Shown piece by piece: positions 1-11,658 of a DNA stretch of 64,000 bases (its first letter is position 1; each line of letters begins with the position of its first letter). Under the pieces are notes generated by a model. The model saw only the letters and a program-made list of their open reading frames with translations. It did no database searches and was not told where the DNA came from. Location: the NCBI GenBank assembly GCA_949357655.1, contig CASHTG010000012.1:3534001-3598000 (forward strand), given 5' to 3'. The position numbers and the translations under genes are program-made. Origin of the DNA: Parascedosporium putredinis. Lineage: Eukaryota > Ascomycota > Sordariomycetes > Microascales > Microascaceae.

Positions 1-45
1 GGCCGTGTTGGGCTGGTTCCCAGCAACTATCTCCAACCGTGCTAG
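1..45 (+). CDS. 3' end of an SH3-domain protein (partial)
   Basis: The first frame reads GRVGLVPSNYLQPC and then a TAG at 43-45. The string G-L-V-P-S-N-Y-L is the closing strand of an SH3 domain (the ALYDY...PSNY signature), so this is the C-terminus of a protein that ends with its SH3 domain. Many fungal actin, polarity and cytokinesis proteins end this way, and 14 residues are too few to say which one. The rest lies to the left of the window. Because frame breaks are common in this window, the stop could also be an artefact. Confidence 0.55.
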   Translation, partial: GRVGLVPSNYLQPC

Positions 46-923
46 TTGGTTATCTTCCTCGGACGAGGCTAGATGCGTGAGTATTTCTCCAAGCAGTGCA
101 TATAATTCTCTCGTTCTCCAAGGTTACGGATGAAGGGGTTTGTTGATGTGTCATGTTGACAGGGTGTTTCTTTTGCTTGTCTTTTTTTTTTTTCGCTACT
201 CACTGCATTTAATGTTATCTCATGTTGGTCAAGATTGTTTTCAATGCATAATGTCACCATACAATCATTGCGTAAGATCAGTATGTACTGTCAATTGAGG
301 TATGAATCAAGGTTGAAGAAATCTGAAATTGGTATGCTCGTTCTAAGCGGTGTTTGTATCCTTCACATGCTTTTCTTCCTGCCTGGTGCATGCCGCGGGC
401 ATGAAAATATCCAGCCAAATACCTCCCGAGCTCCATGCCAATGTGAATGTTCGGTAAAGGGCCCCGAGCCTCCTCTTTAACATGTAAAATGTTGGCCTCG
501 TCTTAAAAAGTCGGCGCTCTCTCTCGGTAGTTTCAATGAATTTGTAGCTGTTGAATTAATGCCCTCTGTCTGTTGGGAACGATGTTCCAAATTGTGATCA
601 ATTGGCGGGAACCACCATTGAGGTACATTTACCTGCTAGCGACATAGCACTAGTACTTCAGTGCAAGCACACCAACCAGTGACGTACGGAGGTACTTGTT
701 TGAAGCTCAAATGTAAGCAGCGTCGAGCGTATTATCAGTCTCGGCCAAAACCAGCTTCTCAAACATCAACAGGAACTTCGTCACCATCACACTCGACAAG
801 CATTCTGCGAAACGAGCACGTACTCTGTGGTATCTTGAGCCACAATTTGCACCAAGCCCTTCCCCGTTAATAAAGTACCTGTAGCATGGTGAATATCTGC
901 AAGCGCACATAGCAGTTGGAAGA
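46..923. other. intergenic: SH3 gene 3' flank and seipin promoter
   Basis: I see no supported gene here. Short open frames exist on both strands but have no recognisable protein content. A T-rich run lies near 181-193. The right part is the promoter and 5' leader of seipin. Confidence 0.5.
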
Positions 924-2382
924 ATGGTAATCTGCGCCCCGGCCTCTCCCTGTCCCTCTCGCATTCTCCAATTGCCCTGATGGCATCGGCTGACTTTGCG
1001 CGGCCTAGGTGCTCAAAGCTGTCCGCGATGCAATCACATCCAAGACTACGCGGCGCGTTCTACTAAACTTTACGCTTCTAGCCGGAAGCTCTCTAGCACT
1101 GCTATTCCTATCTATTTTGTCAACGGCGATATTCTTCGCTAGCTATGTCCCCGACAAGTCGCTAACTTGGCCGGTGTATCTCCAGTACGGGTGAGTTTCT
1201 ATAAACCCAGCGCCAACCTCCCCCTTCTCTCTTTTTTCTTCTTGGTTTTCGTGGGAGGGGATCGGTTTTTTATGAAGAGCGCGAGAACGAAGGCTGACAA
1301 TACCTCACAATTTCCCCTACGACAAAGACTTGGCACGCACCCTTTTGGAATAACAGGCCTCACCAGACCCCTTCCAAAGACCCAGCAAGGGTATGATGTC
1401 TCCATTAGCCTCACCCTTCCCAAGTCTGTCCCGGAATCTCAGATTGGAAATTTCATGGTTGTCCTACACCTCTTGGACCACGATGTATCCAGCAGCCTGG
1501 CGACAGTCCAGCTTCCCGAGTCGGGGAGTAGCTTGATTAGCCAAGACAACGTAATCTTCACCAGCCGAAGGCCTGCGCTGGTTGTACATCCTGGTCCTGA
1601 AGTTAGCCTCGTCAAGCGGCTCGTTTTGCTACCCTACCATGTCCTTTTCCACGGAGCCAGTACTACACTATGACGGTAGGACTGGCCGAGCAAGTTATCT
1701 TCCCGCGCGAGGCAAAAATTCCAAAGTCTGTGTACGTTGAGGTACAGGCGGGGCAACAATTACAGACGTATAAGGCATCGATAACCCTTACAGCGAAGCT
1801 ACGGGGCGTGCGATGGATCCTCCATCACTATAGATTCCCGGCTTTCATTACTTTGACGCTGGGGTTCTGGGGCATGGAAATGTTGTTCGCCGCGGTAGCC
1901 CTGTTTCTCATCGGCCTAGCCACAGGATCTTCCGAAAGATCGCTGCAGGCTGACGAACAAGAGAATCCCCTCAGTCTTGAGCGCTCTCAGGAGAAGGAGA
2001 AGCAATTAGAGCACCATAAGAGCGAGGGTGATGTGGGACAGGTGGTGTCCAAACCAGATACCGCATTACGACCTGTACGATTGAGCGAGGCAAAGCAGCA
2101 ACCGAGTGTTCGGCGCCGCCGTTCAAGAAAGAGGAGGGGCAGAGCGGTGAGAGTGTTTATGACGACCCTGCAAGAACCGTCAGAGCCGACAGTGATGAAG
2201 ATGTATTAAAAGAAGAAGGCGACGAGGAGAAAGATGAAAAAGGGCGATTCGAAGCAAAGGGAAAGGAGGTGGAGCAGGAGGTAAAGAAAGAAGAAGATGA
2301 AGACGAGGAACTAGTCAAATCCCTGGCAGGGGACGATGAAGACGATACCAGGATCAAGGTCGAGGATGACTCCGATATCTAA
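924..2382 (+). CDS. Seipin (lipid-droplet biogenesis protein, Fld1/BSCL2 family)
   Basis: Seipin is an ER membrane protein that forms rings at ER-lipid droplet contacts. The model has a start-codon-only exon (924-926), then exons 1009-1190 and 1328-2382. The 927-1008 intron starts GTAATC and ends GCTGAC...CTAG, giving M-V-L-K-A-V-R-D. The second intron (1191-1327) splices Y-L-Q-Y-G to L-G-T-H-P-F-G-I. Visible are an N-terminal membrane segment (LLAGSSLALLFLSILSTA), the lumenal fold (QQGYDVSISLTLPKS, GNFMVVLHLLD, VYVEVQAGQQLQTY), a second membrane segment (ITLTLGFWGMEMLFAAVALF) and an Arg-rich then acidic cytosolic tail. The reading frame breaks twice: near 1668, just before T-V-G-L-A-E, and between about 2105 and 2155, where an open acidic tail ending DDSDI continues in another frame. 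The family call is firm; the tail end is less sure. Confidence 0.88.
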
Positions 2383-3126
2383 TCTATTAGACCCATTTTC
2401 TAGGATTTTGGCCCTATACACAAGACAACCCCTGATCCTCATGATGGGGCCCACCAGCCGATGTGTACTCCAAGTTGTCGTCCCACGTATTCAGTCCTAT
2501 TCAGTCACTTGTGTATGCCGGTTTGGCTGGCCGGAGATTGTTGGGCATTAGGCTGTCCCAGGGCTAGCGGCCTTAAAGCAGGAAATCATCAATGCCACGC
2601 CAGACTCTATTCAAGTGACAGGCTGCAACGTTGATGCCCAGGCTTCCGGGGCCCTCTAGCCTCGGCGAGGCTATGACTGGTACAAGGGCGGGCGGCTAGA
2701 GAGGTCTCGACAAGGTTCAAAACGCCTTTGCACATTGTTCACTCGCTGTTCAGCCCCGCCCTCCCCCAAAGATTCGTCTCACACCCCGCAAAATAGCTTC
2801 TCGCGTATTGCCGAGAATTTCCCGGGGAAATGAAGCAGGCTGCCCGCCACTTTACTCGTACTCATTTCATTAGAGACCGCCTGTAGCAATACTGTGGAGG
2901 CATCAATGCCATTCAACCAAATCATAGATCGTGCTAGCGAAGTACCTTTAGGCTTAGCTTTTGGGGGGTTGTTTGCGCTATCCCAACCACTGCACTACAC
3001 GCTTCCATCCTCCCCAACTCACGAGCCGTCATCGATCAAATCACTTGACCTAATACAAGGGGGAAGACACTATTGAGCCATCAATTGTATTGATCAAAAC
3101 GTGCGTGCGTCAAAAGAGGAAACACG
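2383..3126. other. intergenic, nothing recognised
   Basis: This is the 3' flank of seipin. I see no conserved coding or RNA feature. Confidence 0.5.
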
Positions 3127-3390
3127 TCAATATTGCCATAGTTCACAGACCGAGTCTTCCCACTTTTGCTCCTTTCTTGTTTTGGGCAAAGCCGTTCCTG
3201 CCTCCAGCTCAACGGCGCCTGCTTCTCGAGAGCTTTCGGCACTGACTGCCAGCTGCCCTCGCGACCTGTTGCCCTGGGCTGTTTCCCCCAACCAAAGTAA
3301 AATCACCATCGCCATCAACAATAGCACGATCCCCATCACCGCCACCTGCTGGAACCCAACCAGCAAACCTTGCACAAAGTCAACACTCAT
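3127..3390 (-). CDS. possible small single-pass membrane protein
   Basis: An 87-codon frame starts with ATG at 3390 and is transcribed divergently from the DUF7918 gene. After a short polar start (MSVDFVQGLLVGFQQ) it has a strongly hydrophobic stretch of about 20 residues (VAVMGIVLLLMAMVILLWLG), followed by a polar, charged tail ending ELWQY. The topology is that of a small tail- or signal-anchored protein. I do not recognise a family. It could be a chance frame, because the opposite strand is also open. Confidence 0.35.
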   Translation of the reverse strand: MSVDFVQGLLVGFQQVAVMGIVLLLMAMVILLWLGETAQGNRSRGQLAVSAESSREAGAVELEAGTALPKTRKEQKWEDSVCELWQY

Positions 3391-3647
3391 AAAAGTGGCG
3401 ACTTAATAAGAGGACAACGGTTAGTTGAGAGGCTCTCTTTCCAAGACCAATATTATTTGTCCCCTTTGTCTTTATTTTTAGAAGCTGTGCATGCATGTGC
3501 TGACACCGCATTGTCTCGTTCACTAGCCCAGCCCCGCCATTCTCGTCAACCTTTTCCTGTCGCTGTTGATACCACTACTTTGGCGCTTGCTTGGCGGTTC
3601 TATTTCGAAGCCGAGGGTGTCTCAGCACCCCAAGTGCCTTTGCAGAC

Positions 3648-5637
3648 ATGCCGTGCTTCAAGGGCATTGCCGTGAGCATCCATTCCACCGGGGCACCCTC
3701 CCTGAGCATGGTATCCAGAAGCAGAGTCGAGTCTCGAGGATCAGTACCTACATTCCCGTGCCACCTCCTCGACTGAACGGCGACTCCACCACTCCCGAGC
3801 CGGCCCGTTTCGCCATCTCCATCACACTTCTAACGCCCGGGCTCGCCATTCCATACTCGACACCGAAGCCAAATGAGTCGAATCCGAAGCCGAAGCCCCA
3901 ATATGTCGCTAGCCTTCCTCGACATCGGGCGAGTATGGGAAAGTTACTACAGGCGTAACACCATACATCCCTATGACGAATTCGCCGAATGAAACCATTG
4001 CGGCCTATATATATTTTGATGGACGTGCCAAGGAGGAGGTTGCGACATTGCTGCGCCCTGGCGAAGAGACTTGGGTCAATAGTCGTTGGGTACAAGTCCC
4101 CGAGTCAGAAGGCGGCGGCCTTGCAGAGAGAGAATTTCTCTTTAGGGAAGTTGGCTTGGAGCGCTGGCTTAACGGGCTGGATCTCCAGGGCGACGACGCC
4201 CAGGCCAAGATTGAGCGCCGACGAAAGAAGTTTGAAAAGCGCCGAAGGCGCCAGAGGCGTGATGAGGAGCTAGCCGAGTCCAATGGAAACCGTGATGTCC
4301 TTCGCTATGGGGCCGACGACGGCTCCCTGTCCAAGCTCTGTCGGACGACGATTCGGACTCTCTCTCCGACGATGACGAGCCGCCCGAAGCCACGGGACAG
4401 ATCAAGGTGTCCATGTTCAGAGTGCTCGCGTCGGGAGAGATCAAGAAGGGCGAATACTCACCCCAGTTTGACGCCCATGATGATGACGAGGACGACCTCG
4501 ATACCGTGGCCGCCGAGAGTAGCAATTCGCTTGCTGCCGATGTTGAGCACACCACTAGCTTTGCGAAGCCCAAAACCTTGGATCCCAGCACGATTAGCAC
4601 TCAGACTGTCACGGGTATTGATGGGCCCGACAAGCCCTACGCAACGTTTACTTTCTTCTACCGTGGCGAGCGTAAGTATTTTACGTCACTATCGCTCCCT
4701 TTGCCTCGAATATCCTTTTGCCCCTTCTCCTTCCCGAGAATTAGCTCAATGAGCCTCTTTGGGTCATGCAGTAAGCTAACCCTGGGAAAACAAAACAACA
4801 ACAGGTCAACTCCAAAAGATTGGCGTCTTATCGAAAAACAATGCACCAAACACACCGGGCGGATCGAAACGTCGTTCTGCGCAGCTCGACTTTTCGACGC
4901 TTGGTCCCCTCAAGACAGGAGGCACTGTCGGGTTTTCGGCTTTCCGTGACGCAGAACGGGACGCTAACAGCCGCAAGAAGGCTCGTAAAAAGTCAAACGG
5001 CAACGTGGGCGGGCTAGACGATGATAGTGACGATGATGATGATGACGACGACGAGATCCTCGGGAACATGGTGGATGTAGATGAGAAAGAATCCAACACA
5101 CCCGCTGGTGATACTGCTATTCCTAAAGAGCTGGCTGACGGTGTCGACCGAATGAGGGTAAAGTGTCCACCCTTTTAATCATATTCTAAGGGGAGCGCAT
5201 GAGGGAGGCTAACCGGAGCGCTTTATTTTGCAGCTTAAACGGGCTCACTCGGCGGACCCGGACAGTCCCGCGGCTGCAGCTGCCGCAGCGGCCTCTAATC
5301 CAACAAGCACGACATCAACAGCAGCGGCCGGCCTGCTTCAGCCGTCGCCACTCAGTAGGGATGCCGTGTCGACTAAGAATGCCTCAACTCCTGGCCCCGT
5401 AGCTTCTGCGGTGCCGCCTAGCACCAAACCTGATGACACTTCTGTTCTCGGTAGCCCGATGAAAAGACATCGTCCCAGTATCAGCGGCCCTGCAGATAAT
5501 GGGCCTACAGCGTCTGGTGGCGTCGGTCTAGGGGTCTGGACGGGATACTCTCGGGTGCTGGCAGCGGGTCTACTCAGACCAAGCCGCCATTTGCAGCTGA
5601 CATTGCTAACAAAATGGAGGAAGAGGAGGAACTGTAA
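3648..5637 (+). CDS. DUF7918-type fungal protein (conserved, function unknown)
   Basis: The protein starts MPCFKGIAVSIHSTGAPSL and continues with the family core (QKQSRVSRISTYIPVPPPR, MTNSPNETIAAYIYFDGRA, SRWVQVPESEGG, FLFREVGLERWLNGLDLQG). A basic helix (RRRKKFEKRRRRQRR) and a second conserved block (KVSMFRVLASGEIKKGEYSP, HTTSFAKPKTLDP, FTFFYRGER) follow. The tail has a long Asp run, poly-Ala, and ends NKMEEEEEL. Exons are 3648-4671, 4805-5157 and 5234-5637. I recall this as a fungal-specific family; the charged low-complexity tail and KR-rich segments suggest a nuclear protein (inference). The frame breaks four times, near 3700, 3930, 4339 and 5532, each resolved by one added base. The 5532 break sits in a G4 run, after which GLDGILSGAGSGST...KPPFAADI reads to the stop. 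Confidence 0.75.
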
Positions 5638-8256
5638 GGGTGGGGGCCGTTGTTTATTCCCTCTCCATTTTTTTTTTTATGATTTAGCATGTGCGGTGAC
5701 AATAGCTAGGGGAGGGCAGGTTACATCGTCTGAACTGATAAAAGGACTGGCGTCGCGACGGTATGGCAAAGACGGCAAGGCAAGAGTAGAGAACGTCACC
5801 GGTTGAGAGTTGTTTGTTTTTACCCTTTATCCTTTTTCTTTCCTTTCGTTTCCCGGAACCTCCGCCCCCCACAAACAAACAAAAAAGAGAGATAAAGCCC
5901 AGAAAACCCCCGACCATCCAAGTCAGAGGATGGAAGTGAAACGGGAGCACCTTTATGTAGGCAGTCGCCGCTGGACCAGACGCGCGCGTGCTATTAGGAA
6001 AAATAGGAATTAGGAAGATGTAAAAGGAAGGTTGAAGGTTGGCGGGGATATGGAACAATGCATGAATGAGAAGAGTTAACGAAAGAATGATGCTTGTATT
6101 CATACATGGACTCATTGATCATTACAAGTGCTAGCGGGCAAGTGGATGCGTGCGCAACATTGAAGGGACAGCAGGAAGCTCCAAGTGCGGCCGACCTATT
6201 TGGCCTTCTATGGGCCGTGAGATAATGACCAGGCCAAGCGGGTGGGTTGCTAAAGGGAGTCTTATTAGGAGAGAAAGCCCAAAATTGAAGAATGACGTTT
6301 TCAGGCCTTTAGTGTAAGTGCCTACATCTATCAATGATCCATCTCCACCATTCATATAGATGGAACCCATAGATCCATTGTCCTGTGTAGTCACGACGAC
6401 ATGCGCCGCTCGACGCATAGCTTGGGCGTCACATGGATGCTCGAGGCCATGGTGGGTGTATGAGTGGCTTATATCCGGTACCAACCTAGACGGGGCTGTT
6501 GCGCACCAAGCCAGGCTTTTAAGGCCCATTGGTACACTTGAAGCGCAAAGGAGCAGGCGCGTGAGAACCCTGGACCCTACGAGGCACCGAGTTCGAGTGT
6601 AGTGGACCAAGCCCGAGTGCTCTGCCCAATGCCTTCAAGCTACACGCTGCCTTACAAGTACTCGTTGATGACACAACCTTAGAACTAATCCAACGTCATC
6701 GGGCAAGCACCCCACGATGATTGATGCCACGCCGCCTACGGGAATGCCAGGAACCGACTGCACAGATCCAGCGTGTATCGTACACACCGAAGAACCGGGT
6801 GCGAGCCACTAAACTGTTGTGCAAAGTCCTTGTGGGAAGCAGCCACGGTACTGGCTGTTCGCGGAATGCATGCTCGGGAGCAAACAGACGAACGAACGGC
6901 TGCCTTGGAAAGACAACGAATAAAACGATGATGAACTAGAAAATGGGGCGATAAGTGATAAGGGGGCTGGATATCTCTAATTACGAAGGAGGGAAGTTTC
7001 AAGCTAGCTACGACATAGGGCGCCGAAGACCTGAAATTCTCGGCCAAGGTTGCACGTATCCGGTCTCGCAGCGGCCAGTAAGGGTTGTTCCTTTATTCAA
7101 TACCGAGTCCGTCTACTTGGGCCTCATTCATGAATGGATCTATGGATGGATGAAGAGGGGTGCAGCCTACACTGGGTTGTTGGTTTACTGCCTGCTGTTT
7201 ACATGTAGTGTTAGGTTAGGCTTGAAGGCCTTAAGCTCTCAAGTGCAGAGCTCTTTCTACATTGTTTTCCTATATACAGAATATAATCGATCCAGTAGCG
7301 CTGAATGGACCCAAAGATTTAAGACGGTCTGGTGCCGGACCGTTGCCTTCTCGGGCTTTTTGGCTACCCATACCGTTTACGTAGCATATACAAGCGGCTT
7401 GGAGAATCGGTGGGGCCAGCTTGGTGGCGATGCGTAGACCGTTGAACTTGGGCTTCATCGTGCCGGAAACTACATCTATATCTAATGGCTTGATGGGTGT
7501 ATCTAGATGCGTAAGAGTCGCACAGCGGTGCAATGTAGGGAAGGAAGACGAATAGATGTGATGCCTGACGGCTCGGGCTAATGTTCAGGTCAGGGCTTGT
7601 TCTGCAACCAGATGAGGAATGTAAGGGCAACGTTTCTTGGCCATCGATTCGACGGAGCTTTGGGGGAAACGGTCAAACACCCGGCGTGCGCGCGCGCGTG
7701 AGTGCCGCCTTCTCTCTCGCTCTCTAGGTTTCCTTACCCCGCCATTGATCCCCTTACGATCAAAAGCAGCCTCGAGGGGAGGGGTGTGAGAAGCACACAG
7801 AAAATCTCTCTAGCTCGAGTGAATCCAACGGGGCAAGCCTGTCACGGATTGGGATCTTGTTACCCTCTCCCTATGTTACCAGGCCCGTCGAGGGGTTGTG
7901 CCGGTCGCCGTTTTGGCCAAATTTCTCGCCTTTTCCCTCCATGCCCCACCGAATTGCCTAGGCCAGGGCCCAACCGTGTGGTGTGGGAGTGTGTTGCCTA
8001 TCCGTTTTATTATCCCCGTGCTCGTTGTATTTTTCCCTCTGCGCCGGTGGTGCTCCATCTGGGCTGTTATTATACATCCATCCACTTCCTCCCTTTTCCC
8101 CCTTTGTGATTCTCTTTCCTAAACAAGCTTGTAAAGCTACTCGCATCAAAACCCCATCTCCTCGTCCGTGTTTTTTCTTTCCTTTCCTCTAATAGATTTT
8201 CTCCTTTCTCCTTTATCGAACCTTGATACCCCTCTGTCCAAGACACAATCGCAAAC
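5638..8256. other. intergenic: DUF7918 3' flank and NTF2 promoter
   Basis: About 2.6 kb without a recognised gene. There is a short alternating CG tract near 7684-7700 and a pyrimidine-rich stretch at about 8020-8220 just upstream of the NTF2 start, typical of a fungal core promoter or leader. The reading frames here give no conserved protein. Confidence 0.5.
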
Positions 8257-9389
8257 ATGGCCGGCAGTATGTTGAATATTTTTTCCCCTCCCAAGGTTAC
8301 CCCTCCAACGTGCCCCTCCCTCCTTTGCAACCCCGCCTTGCTTCATGTCTTCACCCCCGACCGATGTGCTGTCGCTGCTCCGCAACGAGCTTCGTATTGC
8401 AGCTTCGAGCGAGAGAGAAATGCGCAAAGACATTCGCGGGGATATTCCTAAACATACACACCCAACGAGATCAAAAGAGACTGCTTTATTTTCAATGGCT
8501 TCGCTAACCAAGACGCGCTTTTACTCCTCTGATAGACTTCGAAGATGTCGCTAGTGAGTACTCCCAAGCACCAGGTTTCGCATGCGTCACTATCCTCTTC
8601 CCCTTCTCTAGAAGGTGACAAGGGGACTTCAAAGTTTAGAGAAGGCTGACCTTTATAATTTTATAGAACAATTCATCGAATTCTACTACAACTCCTTCGA
8701 TGCTGATCGCAAGTCTCTCAGCGCCCTCTACGTACGTTTGGCCCGTCTTAGTAGAACGGCAGAGTCGATTTCTGTGTGTCCGCACACTACGAAGCGTGAA
8801 GGCTAACTTTCTGCGTCGTCATGTAGAGGGAACAATCTATGTTGACTTTCGAGTCTGCATCGGTCCTCGGCATCAACGCCATCGTTGACAAGCTTGCCGT
8901 ACGTATCCCCTCTCCCACCACTTTTGCGAGTGATGGCTTTACCGTAGGGTCGGCTACTAACGAGCTTCTTTTTCCCCTTCGTAGGGTCTCCCTTTCGAGA
9001 AGGTGAAGCACCAGGTCTCTACCCTCGACGCCCAGCCCACGTTGAACGGCGGAATCTTCATCCTTGTCACTGGCCAGCTCTTGGTACGTTCAGTCCATTG
9101 TGTGCAGACATGCAGACATTCCCCGTTGTTACTGCATCCTCTCCTCTTTTTCCTCTCTAGCGGCAAAGGTCCCCTTTGCTGGCCATGCGCACTCATGCAA
9201 TTACACAATCCCGAAACGCGTCTGCATGACTTGGCTAACCTGTGCCTGGAATTCTTTTCCGCCCCGCGCTGCGAACAGGTCGACGAAGAGCAGCGCCCCA
9301 TGAACTACTGCCAAGCCTTCCAGCTCCTCCAGGATGACGCCGGATCATACTTCGTCTACAACGACGTCTTCAAGCTTGTCTACGGTTAA
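8257..9389 (+). CDS. NTF2: Nuclear transport factor 2 (NTF2)
   Basis: NTF2 is the homodimeric carrier that returns Ran-GDP to the nucleus. Six exons give an uninterrupted frame: 8257-8266, 8536-8553, 8667-8731, 8827-8898, 8985-9083 and 9279-9389. The protein begins MAGNFEDVAKQFIEFYYNSF and contains REQSMLTFESASVLG, KVKHQVSTLDAQP and VDEEQRPMNYCQAFQLLQDD, ending NDVFKLVYG. Length is about 125 residues, normal for the family. All introns have GTRNGT-type donors and CTRAC-like branch points. The first two coding exons are very small (10 and 18 nt), and the first intron is long (269 nt). No frame break is seen. Confidence 0.95.
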
Positions 9390-10434
9390 GAACCCCGACG
9401 ACAATTTTGTAGAGTAGAAAAAGGTATCCAACGTCGTTCCAACTCCGTATACGCTGCTTCATACCGGCCATGTTTAAGTTGTGGCCGCGGGAGCAGGTAG
9501 CTTCCTATTTCAAATAGTCGAGGGGGCGGCATATGTCGAAATGGTGAGCGTTTTAGTTGCGCAAACACGGGGTGAGGAGCCTAGGCCCCGGTGACCCTAG
9601 CTGGAGCCAAGGAGGACATGGTGCCACCAGACGGTCAATAGAACACATTCTCTTCTTCATCAGCTCTCCACAATCTTGCTTTCTCTTTCTTTTTTCACCT
9701 CTTCCTATCATAGATTCTGCTGCAAAATTGAACCCAAGACTGAGACGAGTTTCATACGTTATGGAAACCACACAGTATTTGTGCTCTATATGTACGGCAC
9801 AACACAATGTCAGTCTTGGTAATGGGCAAGACTACAGTTGCTGCAGACTTAAGATTGCAAAAGACTCGCTTCTGGCCCCAACTACGGGACCATGAAGGAC
9901 ACCTTAGATCACGAGGAATGATAACTACAGGGGAAGATATAATCTTGTCCATTCACGGGTGCTAAAGACGCGAGTTCATACTTTTGGGCTTACTGGTGGA
10001 AAGAGTTGGAGACAATGGAAGCCGGAAGGAAGAAAAAAACAAGTCCTATTTCGCCCATCCATGCCTCTACAGCTTATGCAGCTCTTGAAATTCGTTACCT
10101 CAAACGGAGAATCGAAAACAAAAACATGGCAACTCCGTTAACGGCCCATTTTCCATGACCAAGCGTAGCAATACCCCCTTCAATTTTGTGAAACATTCAT
10201 GGGATGAGGAAAGAAGAAGCAGAACCCTGCAGCCGAGTTTCGGCGGTTGCCAGAGTCCCGCGAGTCTAGAGGGCGGGTGTGTGTTATGTGGTTGGAATGT
10301 CAAAGTAAATTCTGATCCTAGGGTGCTTCCCAATCGGCTATGACGAGATGTAGAATCGAAGTCATCATCATTGACAAACCAGTTGGTATTCTTCATTTTT
10401 CTTTTTGGTGTTGGGCAGTCAAGCCTTCAATAAC
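9390..10434. other. intergenic between convergent NTF2 and eL8
   Basis: This holds the 3' ends of two converging genes. I see nothing else. Confidence 0.5.
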
Positions 10435-11658
10435 TTAGATCTTGAGGGCAGACTCGCGGGCCTTGATCTTCTTGAGGGTCTTGTTCTGGGACTTGGCGCC
10501 CATGATACCACCACCCCACTTGCGGCGGGCCTCCTCGTGCTTCTCAACGTAGCCCTCCTTGATGGCGGAGACGAGCTTGAGAGCTCGTTCTTGTCCTCAG
10601 AGCGGACCTCGGTGACGGCGAGGACGGCAGCGGTCTAAGTAATGATAATTGTTAGTCTTTGAGCTTGTCGCGAGGGCCACGGGAAGGGGAAAGGGCCGAA
10701 AATAAGAACGAGGGTTGCCTATGTGGGCAATACTGACCTTCTTGTGGACGACAGTACCGAGACGGGCCTTGCCCTTGATGATGGCATAGGGGATGCCCAT
10801 CTTGCGGCAGAGGGAGGGGAGGAAGACAACGAGCTCGATGGGGTCGACATCGTTGGGGATGAGGACGAGAGAAGCCTTCTTGTTCTCAATCAGACCAACA
10901 ACGTGGTTGAGACCGTACTTGACGGTGTAAGGCTTCTTGCTGACGTCCTCCTTCTTCTTGCCCTCCTTGACGGCGGTGGCCTCCTTGAGGAGACGCTCCT
11001 TCTTCTCGGCCTTGGTTTCAGGGCGGTACTTGTTGAGGAGCTTGAAAGCCTGGGCGGCAGTGTTGCGGTCCAGGACGTGCTGGAACTGGGAGATCGCCGG
11101 GGGACCTTGAGGCGCATGGAGATGATCTTCTTCTGGCGCTGAAGACGGACATACTCGGGCCACTTCACCATGCGGGAGACATTGCGGCGGGGCTGGATAT
11201 CCTGGCCGATACCGAAGTTGCGGGGACGCTTCTCGAGAAGGGGGTTCTAACCAAAGTCATTAGTTCCGAAGCCGGCGTTGGGGGTGTATGGCACATGGGG
11301 GCAAACGTACCTTGGGGGCCTTCTTGCCAGCGCTGCGCGAGCCGAAAGGCGCGGCGGCGACCTTCTTTCCAGTCTTGGGAGGCTGTCATTGAGAAAAGAA
11401 AAGACATCAGCGAAAATGGTCTTCCAGATTCAGTCTTCAATTTTTAATCTCTAACGAGACTTGAGCGGCCGCCTCTCAGCAAAGCCGCCCAAGTCTCCAG
11501 CCAGTCATCACCCCATCCATATTTCAGGATGTTGAAAGTGGGCGGAATTTCACCAGGCAGGTCGAGAGTCGAATCGTTTGACGGAAGTCGACCTTAACGA
11601 CCGTGAAGCCCGTTGGCGTGAAGAATTATCATTTGAAGTTATAGTGATAGCTTACCAT
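10435..11658 (-). CDS. RPL8: 60S ribosomal protein eL8 (RPL8, L7Ae family)
   Basis: This is a large-subunit ribosomal protein with an L7Ae RNA-binding domain. The first exon is the ATG alone (11658-11656), followed by exons 11382-11311, 11246-10738 and 10634-10435. The protein begins MPPKTGKKVAAAPFGSRSAG and contains RPRNFGIGQDIQPRRNVSR, VKWPEYVRLQRQKKIISMRL, the L7Ae core (YGLNHVVGLIENKKASLVLI, MGIPYAIIKGKARLG) and ends AKSQNKTLKKIKARESALKI. Two frame breaks occur. Near 11097-11101 a run of five C on the coding strand should be six (V-P-P-A-I-S-Q-F-Q). Near 10585 one base is missing in L-S-K-L-V-S. Loss of an essential, highly expressed protein is implausible, so these are very probably assembly errors. 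The gene shares an intergenic region of about 550 bp with NCS6. Confidence 0.95.

Noticed and set aside
1660..5540. Seipin and the DUF7918 gene as pseudogenes
   Set aside because: Their breaks look the same as those in essential genes such as eL8 and PAN2, so sequence error explains all of them better than decay.
6480..6610. A tRNA-like GAGTTCGAGT stretch near 6587-6597
   Set aside because: The flanking bases do not form a T-stem, and I find no matching acceptor, D or anticodon stem.
10723..11142. Plus-strand 139-codon Leu/Asp-rich frame
   Set aside because: It is the antisense of the eL8 coding exon.
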